DNA of 64,000 nt, from contig CAIUQR010000032.1 in NCBI GenBank assembly GCA_903901335.1, positions 1 to 64,000 of the forward strand, in the 5' to 3' direction. Below the pieces are notes generated by a model. The model did not search any database, was not told the origin of the DNA, and saw nothing but the letters and a program-made list of their open reading frames with translations. The position numbers and the translations under genes were made by a program. The stretch comes from an uncultured delta proteobacterium. Lineage in GTDB: Bacteria; Desulfobacterota; Desulfobulbia; Desulfobulbales; Desulfocapsaceae. Shown here piece after piece: positions 39,705 to 49,685 of the stretch (positions are counted from its first letter, which is position 1; each line of letters opens with the position of its first letter).

Positions 39705-40943
39705 TTACCTGCAACCAATCCAGGAGACCGATTGCGGCCGTCCCTTTCGTGTCAGGATATCTAAAAGTTCCTTTCCGGAGGCAATCCGATCAAATTCCTC
39801 CGAATATAACTCCAGAAAAATCGCTCTTCGCCGGGGAGACAAACTCCCGAAATCGTCTTCACACTGGAGCGCTGCAGCCCCGCCTAGGGTTGCCATCCCC
39901 AGGATTTCCCCCGGGTCCACCTCAGGATATTCTTCCCTGATAATCCGCATCTCCCGCCAAAGATCGAGTGTCTTATTGGAGGCAATCGAATCGGTACCCA
40001 GGCCTGGCAGCAGCCCGTGCCGGAGCATGCTTTCAACAGGAGCCTTACCGACCCGCAGGAACCGGTTGCTCCCCGGACATAGGCAGACATGGGCATCTTT
40101 TTCCACCAGCAGGTACATCTCGTTCTCAGTTATATGGACACAATGGACACAAAGGGTCTTGGAATCAAGGACTCCGAGCTGCTGGAGATACATGACGGTC
40201 CCATCGAGATCGTTTCCTCCTGGCAAAAACGTTGCATCCCACGCCCCGCGTCGCTCAAGAAAGTCTCGAAAACTCCCGGTGGTCGACCGGAGAAATTCAA
40301 TTTCCGAAGCCGATTCGGCAACATGCAGTGAAATAACCTGCCCCAGACGTCTTGCCCTTTTTTTCAATACACGAATAAGTTCAGGAGAGGTCGAATACGG
40401 AGCATGGGGGGTAGCCGCAACGGAGTCAGGCAGGCCCTCAAGAGCGGTTTTTGCCGCCTCCGTTGCCAGTATGGTCGGGGCCAGAAACTCCCGGAAATGG
40501 AGGACCAACGGAAAATCGGGGAGATCCGGAATCGATGGATACGGCTCGTTGCCGATATCGGCAAGCAGAATAACCCCGGATCGGTGCTGATCCTGAAGGG
40601 CCTGCTGCCTGTAGCGCTCCCTCTCTTCAGTGGTGAGCTTGCAGTTGCCTCTGGCTCGGATCAAATCCTCAATCCAGTCGCACATCTTCTGCCCAGCCGC
40701 AGGTCGCCTGATTGCCGTCAGATGAGAGAGCTCGAGATGGATATGGGCGTTGACTAAAGCCGGCATCAGCACCCCCTGGCATTTGATCAATTCCCTGCCG
40801 CCAAATTCAGTGCGGATTTCAGCCACGGGACCAACCGCCTCTATGCGTCCATCCTTAACCGCTACCGCACCATTCCGAATCGCAGGGCTTGTTATCGGCA
40901 GGACCCAGGGAGCCGAATAGAGTGCCGAAGTATGCGTCCTCAT
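39705..40943 (-). CDS. Amidohydrolase, probable aminofutalosine deaminase
   Basis: VNAHIHLELSH; PHAPYSTSPELI; SLHVAES; LGTDSIASNKTLDLWREMR; placed between mqnC and mqnA. Confidence 0.8.
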   Translation of the reverse strand: MRTHTSALYSAPWVLPITSPAIRNGAVAVKDGRIEAVGPVAEIRTEFGGRELIKCQGVLMPALVNAHIHLELSHLTAIRRPAAGQKMCDWIEDLIRARGNCKLTTEERERYRQQALQDQHRSGVILLADIGNEPYPSIPDLPDFPLVLHFREFLAPTILATEAAKTALEGLPDSVAATPHAPYSTSPELIRVLKKRARRLGQVISLHVAESASEIEFLRSTTGSFRDFLERRGAWDATFLPGGNDLDGTVMYLQQLGVLDSKTLCVHCVHITENEMYLLVEKDAHVCLCPGSNRFLRVGKAPVESMLRHGLLPGLGTDSIASNKTLDLWREMRIIREEYPEVDPGEILGMATLGGAAALQCEDDFGSLSPRRRAIFLELYSEEFDRIASGKELLDILTRKGRPQSVSWIGCR

Positions 40944-42032
40944 CTAGACCAGGGTGTAATCCATAAGACGTTGTTTCGGTTCAAAGCCCGCTGCACTGAC
41001 CAATCGTTTGATTTCCTGTTCGGAGAGCCTGAAACTGACGCCTGCAGCAGCGACCACGTTTTCCTCGATCATTGTACTGCCGAAATCATTGGCCCCGAAG
41101 AAAAGCGCCAACTGGGCGATCTGCGGTCCCTGGGTAACCCATGAGGCCTGGATGTTGGCAAAATTATCCAGGTAAATCCTGGAAAGGGCAAGCATGCGCA
41201 GGTAGGTGAGACCGGATGTCTTTTCTATTCCACCAAATTCGGCCAAAGCTGTATTGTCAGGCTGGAACGGCCAGGGGATAAAGGCGGTGAATCCGCCGGT
41301 TCGATCCTGGAGCTGGCGGAGACGGCGCAGGTGCTCCAGCTGTTCTGCCGCAGTCTCGATATGACCGAACATCATCGTCGCAGTGGTCCGGAGTCCTTGC
41401 TGATGGGCCTCGTCCATGACCTGAATCCACTCATCGGCGCTGCACTTCCGCGGTGCGGTTGCCTGCCGGACCCTGTCGGAGAGGATTTCGGCTCCTCCGC
41501 CGGGGATGGAGTCAAGCCCTGCCGCGATCAGTCTTTGCAGGACCTCGGTTATGGTCAAGCCTGAAATATTCGCAAAATGACAGACCTCAGGCGGCGAAAA
41601 ACCGTGAATATGGATACCGGTTGTTTTCATAAACCGGAGCATATCCTCATAGAATTCCAGCGGCAGATCGGGATGCAATCCGCCCTGCAGAAGGATCTGG
41701 GTGCCGCCCAGATCCTGTGTTTCCTTGATCTTTCCGGCAAGCTCGGAAAAGGTCAGCACCCTGCCGTCTTTTTGGTCGGGGGCTTTGAAGAAGGCGCAGA
41801 ATTTACAGGCGGAGATACAGATATCGGTGTAGTTGATGTTCCTGTCGATGACGTAGGTCACCACTTTTTCGGGATGGAGCCGTTTTCTGATGTGATTGGC
41901 CAGGAAACCCAGCTGATAGAGTTCGGCCTTTTCCTCCAGAACCAAAAAATCTTCGTCAACAAGGCGATCGCCACCGATGACCTTCTCCGATATCCGGTCC
42001 ACATTCATTTTCAGTCTATCGTCTCTTGCCAT
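40944..42032 (-). CDS. mqnC: Cyclic dehypoxanthinyl futalosine synthase
   Basis: NINYTDICISACKFCAFFKAPDQKDGRVL; ILLQGGLHPDLPLEFYEDMLRF; SIPGGGAEIL. Confidence 0.92.
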   Translation of the reverse strand: MARDDRLKMNVDRISEKVIGGDRLVDEDFLVLEEKAELYQLGFLANHIRKRLHPEKVVTYVIDRNINYTDICISACKFCAFFKAPDQKDGRVLTFSELAGKIKETQDLGGTQILLQGGLHPDLPLEFYEDMLRFMKTTGIHIHGFSPPEVCHFANISGLTITEVLQRLIAAGLDSIPGGGAEILSDRVRQATAPRKCSADEWIQVMDEAHQQGLRTTATMMFGHIETAAEQLEHLRRLRQLQDRTGGFTAFIPWPFQPDNTALAEFGGIEKTSGLTYLRMLALSRIYLDNFANIQASWVTQGPQIAQLALFFGANDFGSTMIEENVVAAAGVSFRLSEQEIKRLVSAAGFEPKQRLMDYTLV

Positions 42033-42035
42033 GAC

Positions 42036-43136
42036 TCAATAGGTGCGGATAACGTTATAGAGGGTATCCCGTTCCACCGGAATACGTCCGGCCTCTTTTA
42101 TTAATCGAACGAGGGTGTCGCTGCCGATGGCCTGCTCCGTTTCGGCTCCGGCCATATGGGTGATCACCTCTTCCTTGACCGTACCGTCCATATCATCGGC
42201 GCCGAACGACAGCGCAATCTGGGCCAGTTTCGGTCCGATCATCACCCAATAGGCCTTGATATGCGGGAAATTATCCAGAAGCAAGCGGGCCACGGCAATA
42301 TTTTTCAGATCATCAATGCCGGTGGTCTTGGCAAGAGAGGACATCTCCGTATTTTTCGGATGAAAGGCAAGCGGAATAAAGGCCAGGAATCCTCCCGTCT
42401 CATCCTGGGCCTGCCGCAGGGCCAGGAGATGCTCAACCCGCTCTTCCAAAGTCTCGATATGACCGTAGAGCATGGTCGCATTGGTACGCAGCCCGTGCCG
42501 GTGCGCGGTCTTCGCCACTTGCAGCCATTCTTCCCCTGGCAGTTTTTTGTCACAGGTCAGTTGCCGGATCCTGGGGTTGAAGACCTCGGCCCCGCCTCCA
42601 GGCAGAGAACCGAGCCCCGCCTCCTTCAGAATGTCAAGGGTGTCGGCAACAGATTTGCCAGCAAGCTCAGCCAGATGGGCAATTTCGACACAGGTGAAGG
42701 CCTGGATGTGGACCGAAGGCCGGATCTCTTTAATCCCATGCAGGAGATCAAGATAGTAACTGAACGGCAGATCCGGATGAAGGCCACCGACCATATGAAT
42801 CTCGGTGATCGGCTCATCCAGACGGTCGCGGATCTTCTTCCTGACCTCGTCGACCGTCATCTGATAGGCGAGTTTTGATTCTTTTTCTTTGCCGAAAGCA
42901 CAGAATTTACAGAGATTTGTACAGATATTGGAATAATTGATATGCTGGTTGTAGATAAAGTAGGTCTTGTCTCCATTGAGACGGCTGCGTACTCTGTCGG
43001 CAAGAGAGCCGACAGCCAGGATATCGTCGCAACGGTAGAGGTGCAGCCCGTCCTCTGCTGACAACCGGACACCGGCCTCAATCTTTTCCAGGATGGTTTC
43101 AAGCCCGGCCTGCCTAATAAAACTTTCTGTAGTCAT
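42036..43136 (-). CDS. mqnE: Aminofutalosine synthase
   Basis: HINYSNICTNLCKFCAFGKEKES; MVGGLHPDLPFSYYLDLL; start set at MTTESFIRQAGLE because the upstream ORF extension is a terminator hairpin. Confidence 0.92.
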   Translation of the reverse strand: MTTESFIRQAGLETILEKIEAGVRLSAEDGLHLYRCDDILAVGSLADRVRSRLNGDKTYFIYNQHINYSNICTNLCKFCAFGKEKESKLAYQMTVDEVRKKIRDRLDEPITEIHMVGGLHPDLPFSYYLDLLHGIKEIRPSVHIQAFTCVEIAHLAELAGKSVADTLDILKEAGLGSLPGGGAEVFNPRIRQLTCDKKLPGEEWLQVAKTAHRHGLRTNATMLYGHIETLEERVEHLLALRQAQDETGGFLAFIPLAFHPKNTEMSSLAKTTGIDDLKNIAVARLLLDNFPHIKAYWVMIGPKLAQIALSFGADDMDGTVKEEVITHMAGAETEQAIGSDTLVRLIKEAGRIPVERDTLYNVIRTY

Positions 43137-43140
43137 ACAA

Positions 43141-43169
43141 TAAAAAAGCCGGGCTTTAGCACCCGGCTT
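43141..43169 (-). terminator. Rho-independent terminator between the sigma-factor gene and mqnE
   Basis: Reverse strand AAGCCGGG-TGCTAAAG-CCCGGCTTTTTTA: perfect 8-bp stem plus T run. Confidence 0.8.
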
Positions 43170-43190
43170 CATCTCTGGAATTTGTAGAAA

Positions 43191-44537
43191 TTAATCTATA
43201 AAAAATTTCAGCTTTTCCCGCCTGCTTGAATGCCGCAACCGGTTTAAGGCCTTTTTTTCTATCTGACGAATACGTTCGCGCGAGACATTGAATCGTCTCC
43301 CGATCTCTTCCAAGGTATACTCGGCCTTTTCACCAATACCGAAACGGAGTCGGATAATTTTTTCCTCCCGTTCACTGAGGGTGGAAAGGATTTCCGTCAC
43401 CCGACCGGCAAGCTCTCTGGTCTGGACCGCATCATAGGGGGATTGGGACTCCTGATTTTCCAGAAAATCTCCCAGGGTCGAATCATCATCACCTACCGGT
43501 GTTTCAAGAGAAATCGGTTCCCGCGAGGCCTCCAGGATAGAGAGGATCTTATCCATCGGCAGGTTCGTGGTGTTGGAGATCTCCAGAGGTGTCGGTTCCC
43601 GGCCGAGTTCCTTGAACAGGGCATAAAAGGCCTTGAAGAACTGGCTCCTCAGCTCAAGGAAATGCACCGGCAGCCGGATGGTCCTGGTCTTATCCAGGAT
43701 GGCCCTGGTGATGGCCTGTCTGATCCACCAGCTGGCATAAGTTGAGAACTTATTGCCTTTGGTGTAATCGAAGCGGAAAACGGCCCGCATCAGACCGAGA
43801 TTCCCTTCCTGAATCAAATCGGCCAGGGTCAGTCCCTGATGCATATACCGTTTGGCAATCGAGACTACCAGCCTGAGGTTGGCCCGGATCATCGTATCCT
43901 TAGCAACCTCGATGGAGCGGCTATAGGCCTCAAGCTTGGCCCGCAATTCAAACAAATCGCGTTTCTCAGGGTATTTCTTCGCCGCACTGACGACATTATA
44001 CCGCATGAAATTGAGCTGCTGTTTTTTGGGCTTTAAGGTTGGATCCCGTTTTTCCCAAAGGTCTATACGATCACAGAGAAAGTGAATTTCATGCACCCCC
44101 GACTGATCTTCCCGAATGGCGGCAATGATCGATTCAAATCCCTGGCGGATGGTCTTACTGTATTTCGCCTCTTCCTCAGGGGTAAGCAGATCAAACCGGC
44201 CCATCTCCCGCAGATAGGTGGTGGTCGTCTCCTCCGCCTCGTGAGAGTCATCTTCCGGCAGGATAATTGCTGCATCATCATCCAGATCGCCAACAGCGAA
44301 TTCGTCCTTTTTTTCCCAGACCTCTCCTGACAGGGTTTTCTTCTCGCCCGATTTCTCGATCGTGACTATTTCGATATTATGGGCTCCAAGAAAATTAAAA
44401 ATCTTTTCAATCGCTTCAGGGTCTTTGATCTCATCGGGTAACAACTCGTTGAGATCAGTGAAGCTGATGCAACCTTCAGATTTTCCGGCTTTCAGCAGAT
44501 TTTCTTTTAATTCAGACAGCACCAAGTAATGCCCCAT
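43191..44537 (-). CDS. rpoD: Sigma-70 family RNA polymerase sigma factor (RpoD-like)
   Basis: NLRLVVSIAKRYMHQGLTLADLIQEGNLGLMRAVFRFDYTKGNKFSTYASWWIRQAITRAI; HTH FNVSRERIRQIEKKALNRLRH. Confidence 0.9.
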   Translation of the reverse strand: MGHYLVLSELKENLLKAGKSEGCISFTDLNELLPDEIKDPEAIEKIFNFLGAHNIEIVTIEKSGEKKTLSGEVWEKKDEFAVGDLDDDAAIILPEDDSHEAEETTTTYLREMGRFDLLTPEEEAKYSKTIRQGFESIIAAIREDQSGVHEIHFLCDRIDLWEKRDPTLKPKKQQLNFMRYNVVSAAKKYPEKRDLFELRAKLEAYSRSIEVAKDTMIRANLRLVVSIAKRYMHQGLTLADLIQEGNLGLMRAVFRFDYTKGNKFSTYASWWIRQAITRAILDKTRTIRLPVHFLELRSQFFKAFYALFKELGREPTPLEISNTTNLPMDKILSILEASREPISLETPVGDDDSTLGDFLENQESQSPYDAVQTRELAGRVTEILSTLSEREEKIIRLRFGIGEKAEYTLEEIGRRFNVSRERIRQIEKKALNRLRHSSRREKLKFFID

Positions 44538-44994
44538 TGCTTGAAATTTATATGATAAATCAGTTAATAGCTGCTGCAGTACAGCAAGAGCCTACCGTGT
44601 CGACGACAAGAATAAAACGCTTACAACCAACGTTTGCACCAATGACAAAAAAAAATGCCCGCGGACAAAAACCGCAAGCATAACACGAATATTCAAAAAA
44701 GAGTATTATTACCTCATTCTTCCTTTAATGGCAAATTAATAAATCTCTGCCACCCTTTGTTTCATGTAAAAAGTTTCAAGACGGCTTTTCTCACACGCAA
44801 TCACTTCCAGGCTTTAAAAAATAAACCTTGTCACCACCGTGCCTATACCCGATAATCCGTCTATACGAACATATTATAACATCCCTCTATCCATAGACAA
44901 GGATGACAGCAAATGTATTTGCCCCTTTTTTCTTCAATACTCGGCAAGGTCTTGGGATATCAGATTTAATAGAATAATTTTTTCTTGATAAATT

Positions 44995-46548
44995 ATGAAA
45001 ACGCTTTCGGCACATCAGAGAACCAGTGGGATACTTGCTCATATAACGTCGCTCCCCTCTCCCTTCGGGATTGGAGACATCGGGCTGTCCAGTCATTCTT
45101 TCCTGCAGTTTCTGTACGACTGCGGCCAAAGCTACTGGCAATTTCTCCCGGTTGGTCCGACCAATCCGATTTTTGATAACTCCCCGTATATGAGCACCTC
45201 TGCCTTTTCCGGCTCTCCCCTTCTTATCTCGCCCGAACTCCTCTACCAGCACAGCCTTGTCAGCCTGAAAAGCAGAGATGATCACCCTGTTTTTTCACCC
45301 TATACCACCGAATTTTCCAAGGTCATCCCCTTTAAAAGAGCCCTGCTGCAGGAGGCCTATCGTAATTTTTCAGCCGGTAAGGAGAGCGGATATCAGCTTT
45401 TTCTTGAACAGACACCGTGGCTTGACGATTATGCCATCTTCATGACCCTGAAGGAAAAATTCTCTCACATCAGCTGGAACCAGTGGCCAGGCGATCTTGC
45501 CGCCCATGATCCTGACGCCCTTGCTAAGGTTACGGCTCACGAGCAAGAAACCATTGACTATTACCGCTTTGAGCAATTTGAATTCTTTCGTCAATGGACA
45601 TCTCTGCATGACCGGGCTCGAGAATTGGATATCCACCTGTTTGGCGACCTGCCGATTTATGTTGGATTTGACAGTGTCGATGTCTGGGCAAACCAGGAAA
45701 TATTCTCACTCGATCAGACCACCCGGCTCCCCACCCGCGTCGCCGGAGTCCCGCCCGATTATTTCAGCAAAACCGGCCAGCGCTGGGGAAATCCGCTCTA
45801 CCTATGGAGGAACCAATCTGTCCAGGCAAACCTGCTGACCTGGTGGACACAACGTTTCGCGTCAGCCTTTACGATGTTTGATGTAGCACGGATTGATCAT
45901 TTCCGTGGATTTGAATCATACTGGTCTATTCCGGCTGATGAGGAAACGGCTGTCAATGGGCAGTGGATAAAAGGCCCCGGAAAACCGTTTTTTACAAAAC
46001 TTATTTCCAGATTAGGCAAACTCGATATTATTGCCGAGGATCTTGGCGATATCACCCCGGCGGTCATCAGACTGAAAAATTCACTGGGTTTCCCCGGTAT
46101 GAAAATCCTGCAGTTCGCCTTCGACAATAATTCTGCCAACAGTTTCCTCCCCTATAATTTTGAAACCTCGAACTGCGTTGTCTACACAGGTACACACGAT
46201 AACGACACAACCGTCGGCTGGTACCTGAGCGATAAACTCAACACTGCGGACAGGACACGAATAAAACAATTCGCCAATCGAGACAACAATGATACTCGCG
46301 GCATACACCATGATCTTATACACCTGGCCCTCTCTTCAACGGCCGGACTTGCGATCATTCCACTCCAGGATCTCCTTGGTTTCGGCAGTGACTGCAGGAT
46401 GAACACACCCGGCACCAAAGAGGGAAACTGGAGATGGCGATGCGCCCCCGAATTCCTTACCGGAGAGGTGTCCACCTGGCTCAGACTGAAGACCGAACTT
46501 TTTGGACGAGGACGAAAAACATCCCTGGAAGGAAGAACAAAATCTTGA
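44995..46548 (+). CDS. malQ: 4-alpha-glucanotransferase
   Basis: RTSGILAHITSLPSPFGIGDIG; DLPIYVGFDSVDVWANQ; ARIDHFRGFESYW; TGTHDNDT. Confidence 0.95.
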   Translation: MKTLSAHQRTSGILAHITSLPSPFGIGDIGLSSHSFLQFLYDCGQSYWQFLPVGPTNPIFDNSPYMSTSAFSGSPLLISPELLYQHSLVSLKSRDDHPVFSPYTTEFSKVIPFKRALLQEAYRNFSAGKESGYQLFLEQTPWLDDYAIFMTLKEKFSHISWNQWPGDLAAHDPDALAKVTAHEQETIDYYRFEQFEFFRQWTSLHDRARELDIHLFGDLPIYVGFDSVDVWANQEIFSLDQTTRLPTRVAGVPPDYFSKTGQRWGNPLYLWRNQSVQANLLTWWTQRFASAFTMFDVARIDHFRGFESYWSIPADEETAVNGQWIKGPGKPFFTKLISRLGKLDIIAEDLGDITPAVIRLKNSLGFPGMKILQFAFDNNSANSFLPYNFETSNCVVYTGTHDNDTTVGWYLSDKLNTADRTRIKQFANRDNNDTRGIHHDLIHLALSSTAGLAIIPLQDLLGFGSDCRMNTPGTKEGNWRWRCAPEFLTGEVSTWLRLKTELFGRGRKTSLEGRTKS

Positions 46549-46587
46549 CAACAAAAGTTCTGTCCTGTATTAAAGTGGTCACCACAA

Positions 46588-46663
46588 GGCCCCATCGTCT
46601 AGTGGCCTAGGACGCTGGCCTCTCACGCCGGTAACAGGGGTTCGAGTCCCCTTGGGGTCACCA
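46588..46663 (+). tRNA. tRNA-Glu (CTC), CCA encoded
   Basis: GGCCCCATCGTCTAGTGGCCTAGGACGCTGGCCTCTCACGCCGGTAACAGGGGTTCGAGTCCCCTTGGGGTCACCA; all four arms fold. Confidence 0.97.
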
Positions 46664-46672
46664 TGCAATCCA

Positions 46673-46708
46673 GCCGCTTGGAGAATTCTCTAAGCGGCTT
46701 TTTTTTTG
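46673..46708 (+). terminator. Rho-independent terminator after tRNA-Glu
   Basis: GCCGCTTGGAGAATTCTCTAAGCGGC followed by a T run. Confidence 0.85.
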
Positions 46709-46738
46709 CTATCATCCGCTTTTTCCGTGTGTATCGTT

Positions 46739-47515
46739 CTAGAGGCCAAGATTGTCCTTGATATCCTGAGCCAGGATTCCAACCCATTCATGCACCACGA
46801 TCGAACCGATAGAGCCAGCCGATATGCTGGGAAAATATTCGTAAAATTCCCTTTTGGCCGGTTCGTCGGAAAAAAAGGCTGTTGGTGCAGGTATGAGAGT
46901 AAGTCCAGTGCGCCTGAATTCATTCATCGCCCTGCGCATATGTGCAGCAGTCGTCACCAGAACAACATTTTTAACACCGGCATCCTTCAGGATTTTGGCA
47001 CTGTAGCGGGCGTTGTCAGCTGTATTGAGGGATTGATTTTCAATCCATTGCACGGTGACACTGAAGTCCGTCTTCAATGATTCTGCCATGATCTTCGCTT
47101 CCGGCTCTCGACCAGGCAGTGCACCACCGGAAACAAGCACCGGCAGCGAAGTTTGACGGGCTAAACGGGCACCGTATCGCAATCGCTCCAGAGTATTTCG
47201 ACTCGGTAAAGCACTACCGTACTCTTGAGCCCAACTCCGCGCTCCTCCACCAAGGATAACGATGGCCTGAGCATTCTTGAGTTGATCTGTTTGCAATGAC
47301 GGATAGCACTCCAACCGATTGGCCAGCCAATTGACCGTAACCGGCGTAGAAAAAAACAAACCGATCACCACACCACACCATGCTACCACAAGACCTCGAC
47401 GATATGTACGGGCGATCAACAGGAGCCCACAGATAATCATTAAAAAATGTACTACCGGCGAAAGGAAGACCGCCTCTAACAGGTTTTTAATAAAAAAACC
47501 CCAGGGTATATTCAT
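46739..47515 (-). CDS. YdcF/ElyC family (DUF218) membrane protein
   Basis: AQAIVILGGGAR; RLRYGARLARQTSLPVLVSGG; VLVTTAAHMRRAMNEF. Confidence 0.88.
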   Translation of the reverse strand: MNIPWGFFIKNLLEAVFLSPVVHFLMIICGLLLIARTYRRGLVVAWCGVVIGLFFSTPVTVNWLANRLECYPSLQTDQLKNAQAIVILGGGARSWAQEYGSALPSRNTLERLRYGARLARQTSLPVLVSGGALPGREPEAKIMAESLKTDFSVTVQWIENQSLNTADNARYSAKILKDAGVKNVVLVTTAAHMRRAMNEFRRTGLTLIPAPTAFFSDEPAKREFYEYFPSISAGSIGSIVVHEWVGILAQDIKDNLGL

Positions 47516-47546
47516 TCTTCCCTTTTTCCTTGAAAGAGATTTCTAA

Positions 47547-49247
47547 TCAGACAATGCGATCAAGCTCATTTCTCACTGCCACACCCAACTGCTCAAAAAG
47601 ATAAGGTTTTTTTAAATATCTCCCGGCTCCGAGCGCCTGAGCCCGAGTAACTCGTTCTGTTTCGGCAAAACCACTCACAATAAGTGCTTTCTGATCAGGT
47701 CGCCAGCGTTTCATTTCCGTATAGGTATCCAAGCCATCCCTGCCCGGGTCCATTATCATATCCAAAACGACAAGATCGACCACATGTTTTTTCAGATATT
47801 CAATGCCCTCTTCGCCACTTGCTACAGGGACAACCTGATAATCCAGTTTGCAAAGGATTTCTGCGGCCAATTCGCGCTGCTCTTTTATATCATCGACGAT
47901 CAGAATGGTTTCGCCTTGCCCCATATACTCGGCAATGTCCCTCTGACGATCTTCATTTTTTATTTGGTTCATCGTCACCGGGAGGTACAGTGTAAACACA
48001 CTTCCCGCACCCTCACTGCTTTCAACACTTATATAGCCGTCATGATCTTCAACGGAGCCCCAGACAACCGCCAAACCCAGTCCGGTCCCGCTCTTGCCCA
48101 TAACCTTCTTGGTATAAAAGGGCTCGAAAATATGTTTCATGTCTTTTTCTGTTATCCCGCCGCCGGTATCTAAAACAGTAAGAACTGCATAATCCCCAGC
48201 CCTTACATTATCATATCCATCGACAGGTTTATCCAGGTACTGGTTGGTTGTTGTAATCCTGAGATTTCCCCCTTCGGGCATGGCCTCTATTGCATTGCCG
48301 ACCAGGTTGAAAAGAGCTTTTGAAAAATGAATCAATGATCCCGATATATTGTTGAGTTGTGGATCCAGTTGGGTGGTCAATTTTACAAAAGGGTTGTGCG
48401 AAGAGAGCCTTATAAATTCCGGTGATTGCAGGAATTCCTCAACAACTGAATTCAGGTTAAAAACCTCTCTGTTGTATACACCGCGCCGCGCCAGCGTAAG
48501 CAGATCCTGGACGATGGCCGCAGCCCTTTCACCGCTTTTAAGTATACTGGCAAGACGGGGTCTGACAGGGTTATCGGTGCTCATACCATAGAGCAGGAGT
48601 TCGGCATACCCTATGATCACACCCAGAACATTATTCAAATCATGCGCAACCCCGCCGGCCAGGGTACCCAGCGCCTTCATTTTTTCCGATCGCTGTAAAT
48701 GCTCTTCCAGCCGTTTCCGATCCTTTTCCGCGGTTCGTTGATCAGTGATATCACGAATCGCCTCTATGGCCCCCACCATCTTTCCGTTACTGTCAAAAAG
48801 AGATCCCGCCTTTCCCCAAAGATGGCGAATACCCTCCCCTCGCACGGACACATCGGCCTCGGCCAGCAGTACTCCGTCCTTTTTTTGAACGAAATGGTAT
48901 TTTGTTTTAATCTCCTCATCTGAGACAAAGACCAGATCGATCAGAATTGGACGGCGTTTTCCATAAAATGGCAGACTATACTCATAGTTCCCTTTGCCGA
49001 GCATGGACGCGGCCTTAATACCGGTCATCGTTTCAATAGCTTTGTTCCAGGCAATTATCCTTCCTTCCAGATCAATAGCAAATGTTGCGTCGGGTAAAAA
49101 ATCAATTATATCGGAGAGTCGCCGCTCCGACTCCCGTAATGCCGCTTTAATCTTCTTGGCTCCCTGGAGGGAAGAACGTAATTCTTCAAGCTCTTCGATC
49201 AATTGCTGTTTTGACTTTTGATCGTCTTTGATCGAGCGTTTGTTCAT
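47547..49247 (-). CDS. PAS-domain hybrid histidine kinase with C-terminal receiver
   Basis: LAGGVAHDLNNVLGVIIGYAELLL H-box; GKSGTGLGLAVVWGSVEDHDG; receiver ILIVDDIKEQRELA...VVLDMIMDPGRDG. Confidence 0.93.
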   Translation of the reverse strand: MNKRSIKDDQKSKQQLIEELEELRSSLQGAKKIKAALRESERRLSDIIDFLPDATFAIDLEGRIIAWNKAIETMTGIKAASMLGKGNYEYSLPFYGKRRPILIDLVFVSDEEIKTKYHFVQKKDGVLLAEADVSVRGEGIRHLWGKAGSLFDSNGKMVGAIEAIRDITDQRTAEKDRKRLEEHLQRSEKMKALGTLAGGVAHDLNNVLGVIIGYAELLLYGMSTDNPVRPRLASILKSGERAAAIVQDLLTLARRGVYNREVFNLNSVVEEFLQSPEFIRLSSHNPFVKLTTQLDPQLNNISGSLIHFSKALFNLVGNAIEAMPEGGNLRITTTNQYLDKPVDGYDNVRAGDYAVLTVLDTGGGITEKDMKHIFEPFYTKKVMGKSGTGLGLAVVWGSVEDHDGYISVESSEGAGSVFTLYLPVTMNQIKNEDRQRDIAEYMGQGETILIVDDIKEQRELAAEILCKLDYQVVPVASGEEGIEYLKKHVVDLVVLDMIMDPGRDGLDTYTEMKRWRPDQKALIVSGFAETERVTRAQALGAGRYLKKPYLFEQLGVAVRNELDRIV

Positions 49248-49450
49248 TTTCCCCCCTTCTGTATCCGACGCGGCAATTTTGTATGATAGTTTTCTTTAAG
49301 AAATGTCGCGAAATCATTGAGAGCAGTGAGACGTCCCCGATGAAACTGTTCGGTCTCGGGAGATTCGAAAGGACCTCCACTCTGCCTTTCGATTTCATTT
49401 TTTCTCTCGGCAAGTACCTGGTAAAGATCAAGAAGATAATTGTAAACCAT
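49244..49450 (-). CDS. Small helical protein (68 aa), translationally coupled to the kinase
   Basis: MVYNYLLDLYQVLAERKNEIERQ...FHRGRLTALNDFATFLKENYHTKL; ATGA overlap with the kinase start. Confidence 0.6.
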   Translation of the reverse strand: MVYNYLLDLYQVLAERKNEIERQSGGPFESPETEQFHRGRLTALNDFATFLKENYHTKLPRRIQKGGK

Positions 49451-49463
49451 TGCAATATGTTGA

Positions 49464-49646
49464 TTAATAGTAGATGAAATTTTTCAGGTCGACATTCTTT
49501 TTGAGATAGGTGCGTATCCAGTACAACTCTTCGAGTTGCCCTCTGAAAAAACAGGAGCGTTCGTCTTTGCGTGCAATACCCTCTTCAGCTTCGGCAATTT
49601 TTTGGGTGAGATAATTGTGGATCTCAACTGAAAACTCGTTCGGCAT
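49464..49646 (-). CDS. Small helical protein (60 aa), similar to the next downstream ORF
   Basis: MPNEFSVEIHNYLTQKIAEAEEGIARKDERSCFFRGQLEELYWIRTYLKKNVDLKNFIYY; GGAG upstream. Confidence 0.55.
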   Translation of the reverse strand: MPNEFSVEIHNYLTQKIAEAEEGIARKDERSCFFRGQLEELYWIRTYLKKNVDLKNFIYY

Positions 49647-49685
49647 CAAATCTCCGGTAGTGAAAATCATCACTCAGTAATCGGG

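Noticed and set aside
46588-46663. tRNA-Glu as an integration site for a genomic island
   Set aside because: Neighbours malQ and a YdcF-like gene look core, with no integrase and no repeated tRNA 3' end within the window.
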